Below are positions 45,701-54,454 of a stretch of DNA of 54,655 nt, in pieces (position 1 is the first letter of the stretch; every line of letters starts with the position of its first letter). The stretch lies in assembly GCA_026392015.1 (NCBI GenBank), contig JAPLCW010000105.1:1-54655 (forward strand), written 5' to 3'. The translations under genes and the position numbers were made by a program. The DNA is from Candidatus Auribacterota bacterium (GTDB taxonomy: Bacteria; Auribacterota; Tritonobacteria; UBA1439). Under the pieces are notes generated by a model. It was not told the DNA's origin. It was given only the letters and a program-made list of their open reading frames with translations, and searched no databases.

Positions 45701-46231
45701 ATGACTAGGAAAGAGCTCATCAACAAGGCGAAACGCATCAAGGCGATCGTGTCGGATGTGGATGGTGTTCTGACGGATGGCAGCATACTCTACGGTTCCG
45801 GCGACGTGGAGCTCAAGAGGTTCCACACCCATGACGGCCTCGCAGTGACACTCGCACGGGCCGCGGGCCTCAAGGTATTTCTCATCTCGGGCCGCTCCTC
45901 CGCCGCGCTGCTGAAGAGGGCGGACGAAATCGGGGTTGACCATTTGTGGCAGGGTGCTACTGAAAAGGGACGCATATTTGATATACTAGTTGAGCAGCAA
46001 CACCTATCCCCGGCCGAGATATGCTGCATCGGGGATGACCTTCCCGATCTCCCGCTTCTGTCAAGAGCCGGGCTGAGTGTTTCGGTGCCCAACGCGGCTC
46101 CCGATGTGAAGAAAGCGGTCGACCTCGTCACCGGGAGGAACGGCGGAGAGGGTGTGTTGCGGGAGGTCGTGGAGTTAATCCTGAAGGCCAGGGGTAAGTG
46201 GCGGGAGGTGCTCGGTGCGTACCGGGCGTGA
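45701..46231 (+). CDS. kdsC: Kdo-8-phosphate phosphatase
   Basis: 176 residues from ATG 45701 (an ATG nine bases earlier is possible). HAD family: IVSDVDGVLTDG (D19, D21), LKRFHTHDGLAVTLARAAGL, LISGRSS, LWQGATEKGRI, CCIGDDLPDLPLLSRAGLSV. It is short and lacks a cap, as usual for KdsC tetramers. It overlaps the lptC-like gene by 17 nt. Confidence 0.93.
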   Translation: MTRKELINKAKRIKAIVSDVDGVLTDGSILYGSGDVELKRFHTHDGLAVTLARAAGLKVFLISGRSSAALLKRADEIGVDHLWQGATEKGRIFDILVEQQHLSPAEICCIGDDLPDLPLLSRAGLSVSVPNAAPDVKKAVDLVTGRNGGEGVLREVVELILKARGKWREVLGAYRA

Positions 46232-46649
46232 GCTTTTGATTCTGGGTTTCATCATCGCCTGCGCGGCGCTCGCGTGTGCGGAGGAGCCGTCGAAGTCAGA
46301 GCTGAGGGACGGCTTTATGTTCAATTCCACAAAAAAGGATGGCCGTGTGGAATGGAAGGTCGAGGGAAGCTCCGCGACCTTTGTCACCCCGGAAACCGTT
46401 GAGATCAAGGATGTCCGGGCGGTATACTTTAACGAGGACGGGACGAACACCATCGCCACCACGGAGAAGGCAACTCTCCAACAGGAGACGAGGCAGGTGC
46501 ATACCGATGAGTTTGTCACCATCGTCACGAAGAATTCGGTCGTCACCGCGACCGGGATGGACTGGGACCAAATGAAGAAGCGAGGAACCCTGCGGCATGA
46601 CGTCAAGGTAGTGTACACCACTCCAAAGGGAGAGGGGATCCTGCAATGA
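46215..46649 (+). CDS. lptC: LptC-like LPS export protein
   Basis: 144 residues, GTG start inside kdsC. One N-terminal hydrophobic segment (residues 7-22) and a beta-jellyroll-type periplasmic part (GFMFNSTKKDGRVEWKVEGSSATFV, EIKDVRAVYFNEDG, IATTEKATLQQETRQVHTDEFVTIVTKNSVVTATGMDWDQMKKRGTLRHDVKVVY) that follows the LptC/OstA pattern. It bridges LptBFG and LptA. LptC is poorly conserved in sequence; the position between kdsC and lptA supports it. Confidence 0.85.
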   Translation: MRTGRELLILGFIIACAALACAEEPSKSELRDGFMFNSTKKDGRVEWKVEGSSATFVTPETVEIKDVRAVYFNEDGTNTIATTEKATLQQETRQVHTDEFVTIVTKNSVVTATGMDWDQMKKRGTLRHDVKVVYTTPKGEGILQ

Positions 46650-47149
46650 GTGTCGTCGCCGCCATACTTATCCTCATTCTCTCGGCCCCCCAGGGGGAGG
46701 GGACAGCGCGGAAGGACACCGCAACGCCCGATGCGAAGAGGGTGCCTACGGTAGTGACCTCTGAACGCCTGGAGATGGATTACGCGAAGAACGTTGCGGT
46801 CTTCACGGGGAGGGTGCACGTGAAGGATCCGAGCGGGGAGCTGTGGGCGGACAAGATGGTGACCACCTACGAACCCAAGAGAAGGGTGATACGAGAGTTG
46901 ACCGCAACGGGAAAGAAGGTGCTCATTCTGTCCCGTGGGAAGCGCTCCACGAGCAAGAAGGCGGTCTATACGGAGCGTGATGGGAGGATTGTGCTCACCG
47001 GGGATCCCCGCATTCTTCAGGGGCGGAACGCCTACACGGCGGAAAAGATCACGATCTTCAAGGATACGGAGAAAACCATTTTTGAACCCAGGGCGCGTAT
47101 GGTCGTCTACTCCGGTGAGGGGGGCGACGCATTCGAAGAGATGCGGTAG
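46646..47149 (+). CDS. lptA: LptA/OstA-like periplasmic LPS bridge protein
   Basis: 167 residues, overlapping lptC by 4 nt. A hydrophobic N-terminus (short signal) then the OstA pattern VVTSERLEMDYAKNVAVFTGRVHVKDPSGELWADKMVTTYE, IRELTATGKKVLILSRGKRSTSKKAVYTERDGRIVLTGDPRILQGRNAYTAEKITIF. It carries LPS across the periplasm. Confidence 0.9.
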   Translation: MSVVAAILILILSAPQGEGTARKDTATPDAKRVPTVVTSERLEMDYAKNVAVFTGRVHVKDPSGELWADKMVTTYEPKRRVIRELTATGKKVLILSRGKRSTSKKAVYTERDGRIVLTGDPRILQGRNAYTAEKITIFKDTEKTIFEPRARMVVYSGEGGDAFEEMR

Positions 47150-47167
47150 TACTCAAGGTAGGTCGTA

Positions 47168-47303
47168 GCTGCTCAGGAGCCAGAATTTAGAATGGAAAAG
47201 CAAGAATACAGAATCCAGAATAACGGCATTTCAAGGAAACGTTTATCTCCTGTCTCCTGAATTCTGTATTCTGTCTTCTGAATTCCGGCTCCTGGCTTCT
47301 GAC
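47168..47303 (+). repeat. MITE-like repeat A, copy 3
   Basis: GCTGCTCAGGAGCCAGAATT at one end, AATGGAAAAGCAAGAATAC, core AACGGCATTTCAAGGAAACG, and TTCCGGCTCCTGGCTTCTGA at the other. It is inverted relative to copy 1 at 11394-11554, with near-identity across the core. Confidence 0.85.
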
Positions 47304-47344
47304 TGCCGGAGTAGTTACGGCGGGTCAACAGGCAAGGAAGGGCG

Positions 47345-48088
47345 ATGATGCAGGAAAACAACGGGAAGGTACTCACACGGACGGAGGATCTCGTCAAGGT
47401 CTACGGCGGGCGCGCCGTGGTCAACGGTGTTAATATCACGGTCAACCGGGGAGAGATCGTGGGATTGCTGGGTCCCAATGGCGCGGGAAAAACGACCACC
47501 TTCTATATGATCGTGGGTCTCGTCCGGCCGAACGGCGGGAAGGTCTTTTTCCAGGACACGGAGATCACGGACATGCCCATGTGCCAGAGGGCGCGCCTTG
47601 GTATGAGCTATCTCTCGCAGGAATCATCCATCTTTAGGAAGCTCACCGTCGAGCAGAACATTCTGGCAATCCTCGAGACGCTGCCCCTCAACTCCGCGCA
47701 GCGCAAGGCCCGCCTGGAGGAGCTTCTCAACGAGCTCGGCATCGCCCACCTCGCCAAGCAGAAGGCGTACACGCTCTCGGGCGGCGAGCGGCGGAGACTG
47801 GAGATCAGCCGCGCACTCGTTACCTCCCCTTCATTCATGCTCCTCGATGAGCCGTTTTCCGGCGTGGACCCGATCGCGGTATTCGACGTGCAGCAGATTA
47901 TCGCCAACCTGAAGGCGAAGGGGCTTGGGATCCTTCTCACGGATCACAGCGTGCGGGAGACTCTGACCATCACCGACCGCTCCTACCTGATCTACGAGGG
48001 AAAGGTTCTCACGCACGGGAATTCAGAGTTCCTTATCAACGACCCCGAGGCCCGGAGGTTCTATCTGGGAGAACGGTTTGAGATGTAG
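47345..48088 (+). CDS. lptB: LPS export ABC ATPase
   Basis: 247 residues, AAGGAAGG upstream of ATG 47345. Walker A GPNGAGKT (43-50), Q-loop [18 protein letters not shown], signature [11 protein letters not shown], Walker [14 protein letters not shown], and switch TDHSVRETL, all typical of LptB. It powers LPS extraction with LptFG, which are not in this window. The rpoN gene that often follows lptB in Gram-negatives is absent; hpf follows directly. Confidence 0.95.
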   Translation: MMQENNGKVLTRTEDLVKVYGGRAVVNGVNITVNRGEIVGLLGPNGAGKTTTFYMIVGLVRPNGGKVFFQDTEITDMPMCQRARLGMSYLSQESSIFRKLTVEQNILAILETLPLNSAQRKARLEELLNELGIAHLAKQKAYTLSGGERRRLEISRALVTSPSFMLLDEPFSGVDPIAVFDVQQIIANLKAKGLGILLTDHSVRETLTITDRSYLIYEGKVLTHGNSEFLINDPEARRFYLGERFEM

Positions 48089-48134
48089 GAACGACGGTGT
48101 AAAGTTTAAGGTTGAAAGAACGGGGGGACAGAAT

Positions 48135-48902
48135 ATGCAACTTATGGTTACGGGACGTCACGTAAACGTTACTGAGGCGATGAAGCTGTACGCGCGTGAG
48201 AAGTTGAGCAGGGTAATGCATGAGAGGCCACACCTTAACGAAGTGCACTTGATAATGGACGTGCAGAAATACCGGCACCTCGTGGAGATATCCGCGAGGG
48301 GGAAGAATCTCGAAGTCTTCTGCCGGGAGGAGACCGACGATATGTATCGTTCCATTGACAGTGCGATCGCCAAGCTCGATCGCCAGCTCAGCAAGTACAA
48401 GGAGCGCCATACTCGCCGGCAGCAGAAAGCGACGGCCTCGCCCACGCCGTCGAGCGAGGGGGAGCGCGCGAAGGAACGATACCTGGCCCTCCGTGTGACC
48501 ATGAAGCCGATGTTCATGAGCGAAGCGCTTCTCCAGATAAAAACAGAGCAACATCTTTTTTTTGTATTCCTGAATGCGGAGACGGAAGAGGTGAATTTTC
48601 TCTACAGGAGCGGAGACGGCGAAATCACGTACCTCTCCCCCAAGAAAATCAAGGGTATGGATCAACCGGCGCAATTCCATGTCAGGGTATTCCGCGAGGA
48701 TTCCATCGCCCCCGATGCGAAGCCGCGTGGCCTCAGGAAAAAGGGCTGTGAGGTGGAATGGTTCAGCCCGGAAAAGGCGCTCGCCTCGATGGAGGCCCAG
48801 GGTGAAAAATACCGTTTCTTCATGAACACCGCGGCGGAGAACGCGAGTGTCGTCTACCGGCAGATGAACGGGACCTGCGCGATCATCGAGCCGAAACAAT
48901 GA
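48135..48902 (+). CDS. hpf: Ribosome hibernation factor with two tandem C-terminal S30AE domains
   Basis: 255 residues from ATG 48135 (GGGGGA upstream; an overlapping longer frame from 48078 is repeat-derived). The N-terminal HPF/YfiA domain (about 1-95) starts MQLMVTGRHVNVTEAMKLYA. After a linker there are two consecutive regions that each match the S30AE_C dimerisation domain: about 117-170 (VTMKPMFMSEALLQIKTEQHL...VFLNAETEEVNFLYRSGDGEI) and about 203-254 (CEVEWFSPEKALASMEAQGE...NASVVYRQMNGTCAIIEPK). Long HPFs normally have one such domain and about 180-200 residues. Confidence 0.9.
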   Translation: MQLMVTGRHVNVTEAMKLYAREKLSRVMHERPHLNEVHLIMDVQKYRHLVEISARGKNLEVFCREETDDMYRSIDSAIAKLDRQLSKYKERHTRRQQKATASPTPSSEGERAKERYLALRVTMKPMFMSEALLQIKTEQHLFFVFLNAETEEVNFLYRSGDGEITYLSPKKIKGMDQPAQFHVRVFREDSIAPDAKPRGLRKKGCEVEWFSPEKALASMEAQGEKYRFFMNTAAENASVVYRQMNGTCAIIEPKQ

Positions 48903-49138
48903 AGAGGAAAGCAGGCTTCGTACTTTTATGTTCGCCACCGAAAGCACAGAGATAAAGAAAATCTGCCTATTGCTCCTGGATCGCTCTCTGTGGCCTGCAT
49001 TTGTTGAAATTCCGAAACATGTATTTAGGGTCTAATTTACGAATTTCCGGATAACAGTTAGAATCAAGCCATAAGCGGTAGGCAAAATGCTTACTGCTTA
49101 TCGCTTACCACTTACGGCTGGCGTGGGATTTTACTCAT
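48903..49138. repeat. Gap with palindromic repeat C copy (49066-49121)
   Basis: AAGCCATAAGCGGTAGGC pairs with GCTTACTGCTTATCGCTTAC and CACTTACGGCTGG. A second, weaker word (CACCGAAAGCACAGAGA with TCTCTGTGGCCTGC) lies at 48938-48997. No gene. Confidence 0.65.
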
Positions 49139-50071
49139 ATGCGCGGAATCAAGGTCGAGACATTCTATGAAATAACGAAGGAGAGGCTCAGGCTCCGCCT
49201 CATCGCAGGCAAGAAGGGCCTCAAGCGGCGCATTACTGTGCCTGAACTTAACCGCCCGGGGCTCGCCTTCGCCGGGTACTTTGACTACTTTGCCTCACGT
49301 CGGCCCCAGGTTTTGGGACTCGTCGAGATCAACTACCTCCACGGCATGGATCCGGATCTCCGCCGGAAGAGGATCCGTCAACTGCTCCGCCACCGTGTGC
49401 CGTGCATCATTGTTGCGAGGAACTACCGACCCCCCCCTGAGCTTCTTGAAGAATCGGAAAAACAAAATGTGCCGCTCTTTCGCACCCCGATGGTCACCAT
49501 GGCCCTTATCAACAGGGCGACAATCTTTCTGGAGGATGAATTCTCCCCGAGTATTTCAATCGGCGGAGATTTTCTCGAGGTGTTTGGGGTGGGGATACTC
49601 ATCTGCGGCACGAGCGGCGTGGGAAAGAGCGAGTGCGCACTCGGGCTCATCAAACGCGGGCACCGCCTCGTCGCGGACGACGTGGTGAAAGTGCAGTTGC
49701 GTGAGGGACAGTATCTTATCGGGAGCGGCGCGGAAATAGTGAAACATCACATGGAGATCCGCGGGCTCGGCATCATCAATGTCCAGGATCTCTTCGGCGC
49801 TACCTGCGTGAAGGAATCACAGGAGGTGGAGTTGGTGGTGACCCTTGAGGAGTGGGACAGCAGCAAGGAGTATGAACGCCTTGGGCTTGAGGACGAGATG
49901 ATCGAGATACTCGGGCAGAGGCTTCCCCACCTCATCATCCCCGTGAGGCCGGGGAGGGATGTTGTCCTGCTCCTCGAAACCGCCGCGCTCAACCAGCGCC
50001 TCAAGAGGATGGGGAAACACGCGGCGAGAGCGCTCGACAGGGATTTGATCGAGGTTATGAAAAAGGGGTAA
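49139..50071 (+). CDS. hprK: HPr kinase/phosphorylase
   Basis: 310 residues. The N-terminal HprK_N domain contains GYFDYFASRRPQVLG; the C-terminal domain has Walker A GTSGVGKS (157-164), GHRLVADDVV and the family signature MEIRGLGIINVQDLFG (205-220). It phosphorylates HPr on a serine and reverses this, linking energy state to regulation. The HPr encoded downstream keeps the target serine. No site precedes the ATG; palindromic repeat C is just upstream. Confidence 0.95.
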   Translation: MRGIKVETFYEITKERLRLRLIAGKKGLKRRITVPELNRPGLAFAGYFDYFASRRPQVLGLVEINYLHGMDPDLRRKRIRQLLRHRVPCIIVARNYRPPPELLEESEKQNVPLFRTPMVTMALINRATIFLEDEFSPSISIGGDFLEVFGVGILICGTSGVGKSECALGLIKRGHRLVADDVVKVQLREGQYLIGSGAEIVKHHMEIRGLGIINVQDLFGATCVKESQEVELVVTLEEWDSSKEYERLGLEDEMIEILGQRLPHLIIPVRPGRDVVLLLETAALNQRLKRMGKHAARALDRDLIEVMKKG

Positions 50072-50079
50072 GATAAACA

Positions 50080-50172
50080 GCTGTAAGCGGTAAGCCGTAA
50101 GCTTCAACTGACTCTGTGGATGATTGCCGGACCTCCGATAGCTTACAGCTTAGAGCTCACAGCTTACAGCTA
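50080..50172. repeat. Palindromic repeat C, long copy between hprK and yvcK
   Basis: CAGCTGTAAGCGGTAAGCCG at the left and TAGCTTACAGCTTAGAGC, CACAGCTTACAGCT at the right. Confidence 0.75.
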
Positions 50173-50176
50173 GATT

Positions 50177-51409
50177 ATGCGATTGCTCAAGTGGTTCTAT
50201 CCCGGGATGGGTATCAAGCGCTGGTGGAGTGCGTGCGCGGGGGGGCTCATCATCTTCGGGTTCGGCCTGCACTTCATCCTCGTCCGCGGGACGTCGGTGG
50301 CGCTCCTCGCCCTGGGGATTGCGCTCCTCGTCGCGGGCACCACGTTTGAGTTTTATGCGATCGGGAAACTCTCACGGTCGCTGCTCAAGGTGTTCCTCCC
50401 CGCCGGGGAGACAAAGTTCGTCGATATCCTGTTCAAGAAGACTCAGATGAGCAAGGGACCGCGCATCACCGCCATCGGGGGCGGGACAGGTCTCGCCACC
50501 CTCCTTCACGGCCTCAAGAAGCACTCGAGCAACCTGACCGCGATTGTCACGGTCGCGGACGATGGGGGGAGCTCGGGCCGCATCCGGAGGGATTTCAACC
50601 TTCCCCCGCCCGGGGATATCCGTAACTGCCTCGTGGCGCTCGCGGACGCCGAACCGCTCATGAGCCAGCTCTTTCAGTATCGGTTTGACAGCGCCACAGA
50701 GCTCGGAGGGCATAGCTTCGGCAATCTCTTTATCACCGCAATGACGAAAGTCACCGGAGACTTCGAGCGCGCGGTGGAGGCGTCCAGCAATGTCCTGGCG
50801 ATCAGCGGGCGGGTGGTGCCCTGCACGTTACGCAACGTCTCCCTGATCGCGACACACAGCGACGGATCGGTCACGAGAGGGGAACATCGCATCTCCTCGA
50901 GCCCCCGGGCTGTCGCGGAGATCGCCCTCGAGCCGGGGGGGAGTCGCCCCACGCTAGCGGCGATCGAGGCGATACGAGAGAGCGACGCTATTGTCCTGGG
51001 GCCTGGCAGCCTCTACACGAGCGTGATCCCGAATCTCCTGGTGGAGGAAATGGCGGATGCAATTGCCGCGTCCCCTGCGGTGAAGATATATGTGTGCAAT
51101 GTGATGACGCAGGGAGGCGAGACGAGGGACTACACTGCATCGCAGCACGTCCAGGCGATCATCCAGCATGCGGGAACCGGTGTCGTAGACTACGTCATCT
51201 GCAACAGCGGCAAGGTCCCCGCCGAACTTCTGGAAAAGTACCGGGCGGAGCAGGCGGAACCCGTGGTCCTCGATACGAGGGAGATGCGCGGGAAGTCGTA
51301 TCGCGTGATCGTCGAGGATGTCATCAGCGCGGGAGACTATGTGAGGCACGATCCCTACAAACTTGCAGAAATAGTTGTCCAACTCATTGCCCTTGCGGGC
51401 CAGAGGTGA
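50177..51409 (+). CDS. yvcK: YvcK/GlmR (CofD-like) protein with N-terminal membrane hairpin
   Basis: 410 residues. Two membrane segments (about 17-37 and 41-60) precede the CofD-like domain: ITAIGGGTGLATLLHGLKKHSSNLTAIVTVADDGGSSGRIRRDFNLPPPGDIRNCLVAL, GGHSFGNLFITA, IVLGPGSLYTSVIPNLLVEEMADAI, VCNVMTQGGETRDYTASQHVQAI. In Firmicutes YvcK/GlmR binds UDP-GlcNAc and directs carbon to envelope precursors; the membrane hairpin is absent there. Membrane localisation here is inference. Confidence 0.92.
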   Translation: MRLLKWFYPGMGIKRWWSACAGGLIIFGFGLHFILVRGTSVALLALGIALLVAGTTFEFYAIGKLSRSLLKVFLPAGETKFVDILFKKTQMSKGPRITAIGGGTGLATLLHGLKKHSSNLTAIVTVADDGGSSGRIRRDFNLPPPGDIRNCLVALADAEPLMSQLFQYRFDSATELGGHSFGNLFITAMTKVTGDFERAVEASSNVLAISGRVVPCTLRNVSLIATHSDGSVTRGEHRISSSPRAVAEIALEPGGSRPTLAAIEAIRESDAIVLGPGSLYTSVIPNLLVEEMADAIAASPAVKIYVCNVMTQGGETRDYTASQHVQAIIQHAGTGVVDYVICNSGKVPAELLEKYRAEQAEPVVLDTREMRGKSYRVIVEDVISAGDYVRHDPYKLAEIVVQLIALAGQR

Positions 51410-51416
51410 TATTACC

Positions 51417-51695
51417 ATGGCGGAGAAGATAGTCCGGAAAGAGATCACGGTGAAAAACAAGCTGGGGCTCCATGCGCGGCCGGCGGCGATGTTTGTCCAG
51501 ATGGCGAATAGGTTCCGGTCGGAGATCACCGTCGAGAGAGGAAACGAGAAGGTAAACGGGAAGAGCATCATGGGGATCATGATGCTCGCGGCGGGCAAGG
51601 GGGTGAAGATCATCATCACCGCACGGGGCGAAGACGCGGAGTCGGCGGTGGGCGCACTCGAGGAACTCGTGAAGGGAAAGTTTGGAGAGGAGTGA
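51417..51695 (+). CDS. ptsH: HPr phosphocarrier protein
   Basis: 92 residues, AGAGGTGAT upstream of ATG 51417. KNKLGLHARPAAMFVQMANRF contains the His phosphorylated by Enzyme I (His19), and KVNGKSIMGIMMLAAGKG contains the HprK target (Ser50, equal to Ser46 of B. subtilis). Both sites present means the protein can integrate PEP-dependent and ATP-dependent signals. The ptsI start follows 2 nt after its stop. Confidence 0.96.
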   Translation: MAEKIVRKEITVKNKLGLHARPAAMFVQMANRFRSEITVERGNEKVNGKSIMGIMMLAAGKGVKIIITARGEDAESAVGALEELVKGKFGEE

Positions 51696-51696
51696 T

Positions 51697-53490
51697 ATGC
51701 CAGACAAGAATCCGCGCAGCGAGAAGCCCAAGGAGAAGACGCACCGCGGTATCGGGGTGTCGCCCGGGGTTGCCATCGGGAAGGCATTCATCTTCGACAG
51801 CGAGGAGGTCGTGGTTCTCAAGCGGCAGATCGACGCCGACCAGGTGCCGCTCGAGATCGCCCGCTTCGAGGAAGCGCTTATCCGAACGCGGCAGGAGATA
51901 CTCGATATCCAGAGCAAGATTTCGGAGCGGCTCGGCACCCAGCACGCCGAGATCTTTAACGCGCACCTCCTCGTCCTGGAGGACCGCTCCCTCATTGAGG
52001 ATGTGATCAAGAAAATCGAGCGGGACCGTTTCAATATCGAGTACATCTTCCAGCAGGTGGGCAACAAATACGCCGACATCTTCTCGCAGATCGAGGACGA
52101 CTATCTCAAGGAGCGCGCCGCCGATATCAAGGACGTGACGCGGAGGGTGCTCCACAATCTCCTCGGCAGAAAGCGCGAGGACGTGAGCAAGCTGAAGGAC
52201 GAGGTCATTATCATCGCCTACGATCTCTCTCCCTCCGACACCGCCCTTATGCACAGGGAAAAGGTGATCAGCTTCGCCACGGACATCGGCTCGCCGACCT
52301 CCCACACCGCCATCATGGCCCGCTCCCTCAACGTTCCGGCCGTCGTGGGTCTCCACGATGTCAGCAGGAAGGTCAAATCGGGCGACGAGCTTATCGTGGA
52401 CGGCACGAGCGGCGTGGTGATCGTCTCTCCGACGAAGGAGACTCTCCGGAAGTACTCCCAGGTCCAGAACAGAATTGCGGTCATAGAGGAGCAGCTCGTC
52501 GGCCTCAAGAAGCTGCCCGCGGAGACGCTCGACGGCTACCGCATCGCGCTCGCGGCCAATATCGAGCTCCCCGAGGATGTGCCGAACGCGCTCGCGCAGG
52601 GCGCGGAGGGGGTCGGACTTTACCGCACGGAGTTCTTTTTCATGAACCGCAAGGATCTCCCTACCGAGGATGAGCAGTACGAGGCATACCGGAGCGTTGC
52701 GGACCAGGTGCACCCTCACTCCGTGATTATCCGCACGCTCGATCTCGGAGGCGACAAGTTCCTCTCCAACCTCCAGTTGCCGCGGGAGATGAATCCGTTC
52801 ATGGGGTGGCGCGCCATCCGCTTCTGCCTCGAGAACACCGACATGTTTAAAGATCAATTGCGGGCGATCCTGCGCGCATCGAGCCGGGGGAACGTCAAGG
52901 TGATGTTCCCGATGATATCCGGCGTGGAGGAGGTGGTGCAGGCGCGGGAGATTCTCGAGGAAGCGAAGGATGATCTCAGGAAGCGCGGGAAAAAGTTTGA
53001 TGAGGAGATTGAGGTCGGGGCCATGATCGAGATCCCCTCCGCAGCCCTCACTGCCGATATCATCGCCAGGAATGTTGATTTCTTCAGCATCGGGACGAAC
53101 GACCTCATCCAGTACTCGCTCGCCGTGGACAGGGTGAATGAGAAGATCGCCTACCTGTACGAGCCGAGGCACCCGGCGATTTTGCGGCTGATCAAGCAGA
53201 TCATCACCGCGGGGCACAACGCGCGCATCTGGGTAGGCATGTGCGGAGAAATGGCCGGAGAGCCTTCACTCGCGCTCATCCTCCTGGGCATGGGGCTGGA
53301 CGAGTTCAGCGTGAGTGTCGTGGCCATCCCGGAGATTAAAAAGGTGGTGCGTTCCGTCAGGCTGGGGGAGGCGCGTGCGCTCGCCGAAGAGGTTCTCGGC
53401 TATTCGAATATTGAGGATATCCGCGCCCGGTGCAAGAAGCTCCTCCTCAAGGTCGCTCCGGAGCTCCTTGTCCTCAAGGGAGCCAGGTAG
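51697..53490 (+). CDS. ptsI: PTS Enzyme I (phosphoenolpyruvate-protein phosphotransferase)
   Basis: 597 residues from ATG 51697 (GAGGAGTG upstream, in the ptsH end). N-terminal HPr-binding helical domain, the phospho-His loop GSPTSHTAIMARS (His203), then the PEP-binding barrel: EGVGLYRTEFFFMNR, TLDLGGDKF, RAIRFCLENTDMFKDQLRAILRAS, MFPMISGVEEV, GTNDLIQYSLAVDR, WVGMCGEMAG. It transfers phosphate from PEP to HPr. No EII gene is in the window. Confidence 0.96.
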   Translation: MPDKNPRSEKPKEKTHRGIGVSPGVAIGKAFIFDSEEVVVLKRQIDADQVPLEIARFEEALIRTRQEILDIQSKISERLGTQHAEIFNAHLLVLEDRSLIEDVIKKIERDRFNIEYIFQQVGNKYADIFSQIEDDYLKERAADIKDVTRRVLHNLLGRKREDVSKLKDEVIIIAYDLSPSDTALMHREKVISFATDIGSPTSHTAIMARSLNVPAVVGLHDVSRKVKSGDELIVDGTSGVVIVSPTKETLRKYSQVQNRIAVIEEQLVGLKKLPAETLDGYRIALAANIELPEDVPNALAQGAEGVGLYRTEFFFMNRKDLPTEDEQYEAYRSVADQVHPHSVIIRTLDLGGDKFLSNLQLPREMNPFMGWRAIRFCLENTDMFKDQLRAILRASSRGNVKVMFPMISGVEEVVQAREILEEAKDDLRKRGKKFDEEIEVGAMIEIPSAALTADIIARNVDFFSIGTNDLIQYSLAVDRVNEKIAYLYEPRHPAILRLIKQIITAGHNARIWVGMCGEMAGEPSLALILLGMGLDEFSVSVVAIPEIKKVVRSVRLGEARALAEEVLGYSNIEDIRARCKKLLLKVAPELLVLKGAR

Positions 53491-53502
53491 AACAGAGTAA
53501 AT

Positions 53503-53597
53503 AGCTATCGAGCTATCAGGCAATCGAGTGGAAATGTGGTTTGAATGCTTCCACGTGATGGCTCGATAGCTGAAATTCTAATGGCTATCGAGTTACA
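53503..53597. repeat. Palindromic repeat of CTATCGAGCTATC words
   Basis: AGCTATCGAGCTATCAGGCA at the left; ATGGCTCGATAGCTGAAATT and TGGCTATCGAGTTAC at the right. The right arm overlaps the stop codon of the minus-strand exported-protein gene, again coupling a repeat to a gene end. Confidence 0.7.
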
Positions 53598-54171
53598 GCG
53601 GCACGGTGGCGTCTTTGTCGAGATGGATCTTCATCCGAGTCCCCTGAGGGATGGTGATTTCCTTCTCCTCCGTGACGAATTGGACCCCTTTCGCAACATT
53701 CTGGATGAGGTAAACTGTCCCGAGCACAGGGATGAAACTCTTCGCCACTTCCTTCGCAGCCATCTCGCCCGCCGCCTTCCCCCCCTTCATGGCAAGCGCT
53801 TGGAGATCGATGTGGGCCGTCGCGGCGATAGGGACGGCGCCGTGAGGCGTCTTCATCTCGTTGAACATGAATTCAATCTTCGCCTTCGTCACTCCCATTT
53901 GTGGGCCGGTGACCTTCGTCACTTTTCCCGCGAGCGCTGTTCCTGAGGGGACGACGATCCGCCCCTCCACGAGGATCGGAGCGGAAAGCCTCGCGCGTAC
54001 CGGCTGCCCCTCCCTGCTTGTTCTGGAATCGAGCGAGCTTTCGAGCATGATCTCCATCGCGAGCCCCTTCGGCAGTTTCGCGACGGCGTGCTCTTTCTGC
54101 TCTTTTGCATGAATGCCCCCTCCCGCGATCGAAACGAGGATGGCAGCGGCTACGGCAGTCGATATCTTCAC
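53593..54171 (-). CDS. Exported protein of unknown family (TrbI-like beta pattern)
   Basis: 192 residues; the GTG at 54171 is chosen because AGGAGGG lies seven bases upstream, although the frame continues to 54222. Signal peptide VKISTAVAAAILVSIAGGGIHA. The mature part has AMEIMLESSLDSRTSREGQPVRARLSAPILVEGRIVVPSGTALAGKVTKV, a pattern seen in envelope proteins with TrbI/VirB10-like beta-barrel segments, then a Gly/Ala region and KEITIPQGTRMKIHLDKDATV. Function not recognised. It is convergent with ptsI. Confidence 0.75.
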   Translation of the reverse strand: MKISTAVAAAILVSIAGGGIHAKEQKEHAVAKLPKGLAMEIMLESSLDSRTSREGQPVRARLSAPILVEGRIVVPSGTALAGKVTKVTGPQMGVTKAKIEFMFNEMKTPHGAVPIAATAHIDLQALAMKGGKAAGEMAAKEVAKSFIPVLGTVYLIQNVAKGVQFVTEEKEITIPQGTRMKIHLDKDATVPL

Positions 54172-54454
54172 ACAATTACCCTCCTTCTTAAAATATGGCA
54201 AATTATGGCAAGAGAATAGCACACAGACAGAAAAGGCGGAAGGAACAAATCTATGTTGCCGAAAACGTCTGGAATCTATTTATGATCCCAAGAAATGGCA
54301 TCATATCCCTCCCTCTCAGAAGGGGGAGGGAAGGGTGGGGGTGAGAAAGCAGGTAGTGTAAACCTCCCCGCTCTTATCTCTCTCAACGAATCAGACGAAT
54401 CAGGGTCAGACCTCTACTATTGACTAAGGAGAGGCAGCGTGATACCGTTCGGAC
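54172..54454. other. Intergenic with CCCTCCC/GGGAGGG repeat and RAYT-type leader
   Basis: CCCTCCCTCTCAGAAGGGGG plus AGGGAAGGGTGGGGG at about 54307-54343 matches the nested repeat in the MITE at 12704-12937. CAGGGTCAGACCTCTACTAT then TGACTA (54401-54426) precedes the transposase; from memory a similar GGTCAGACCTC word is common upstream of such transposases. Confidence 0.5.

Noticed and set aside
51616..53217. 533-codon minus-strand frame opposite ptsI
   Set aside because: Shadow of a high-GC gene; the plus strand encodes a complete Enzyme I.
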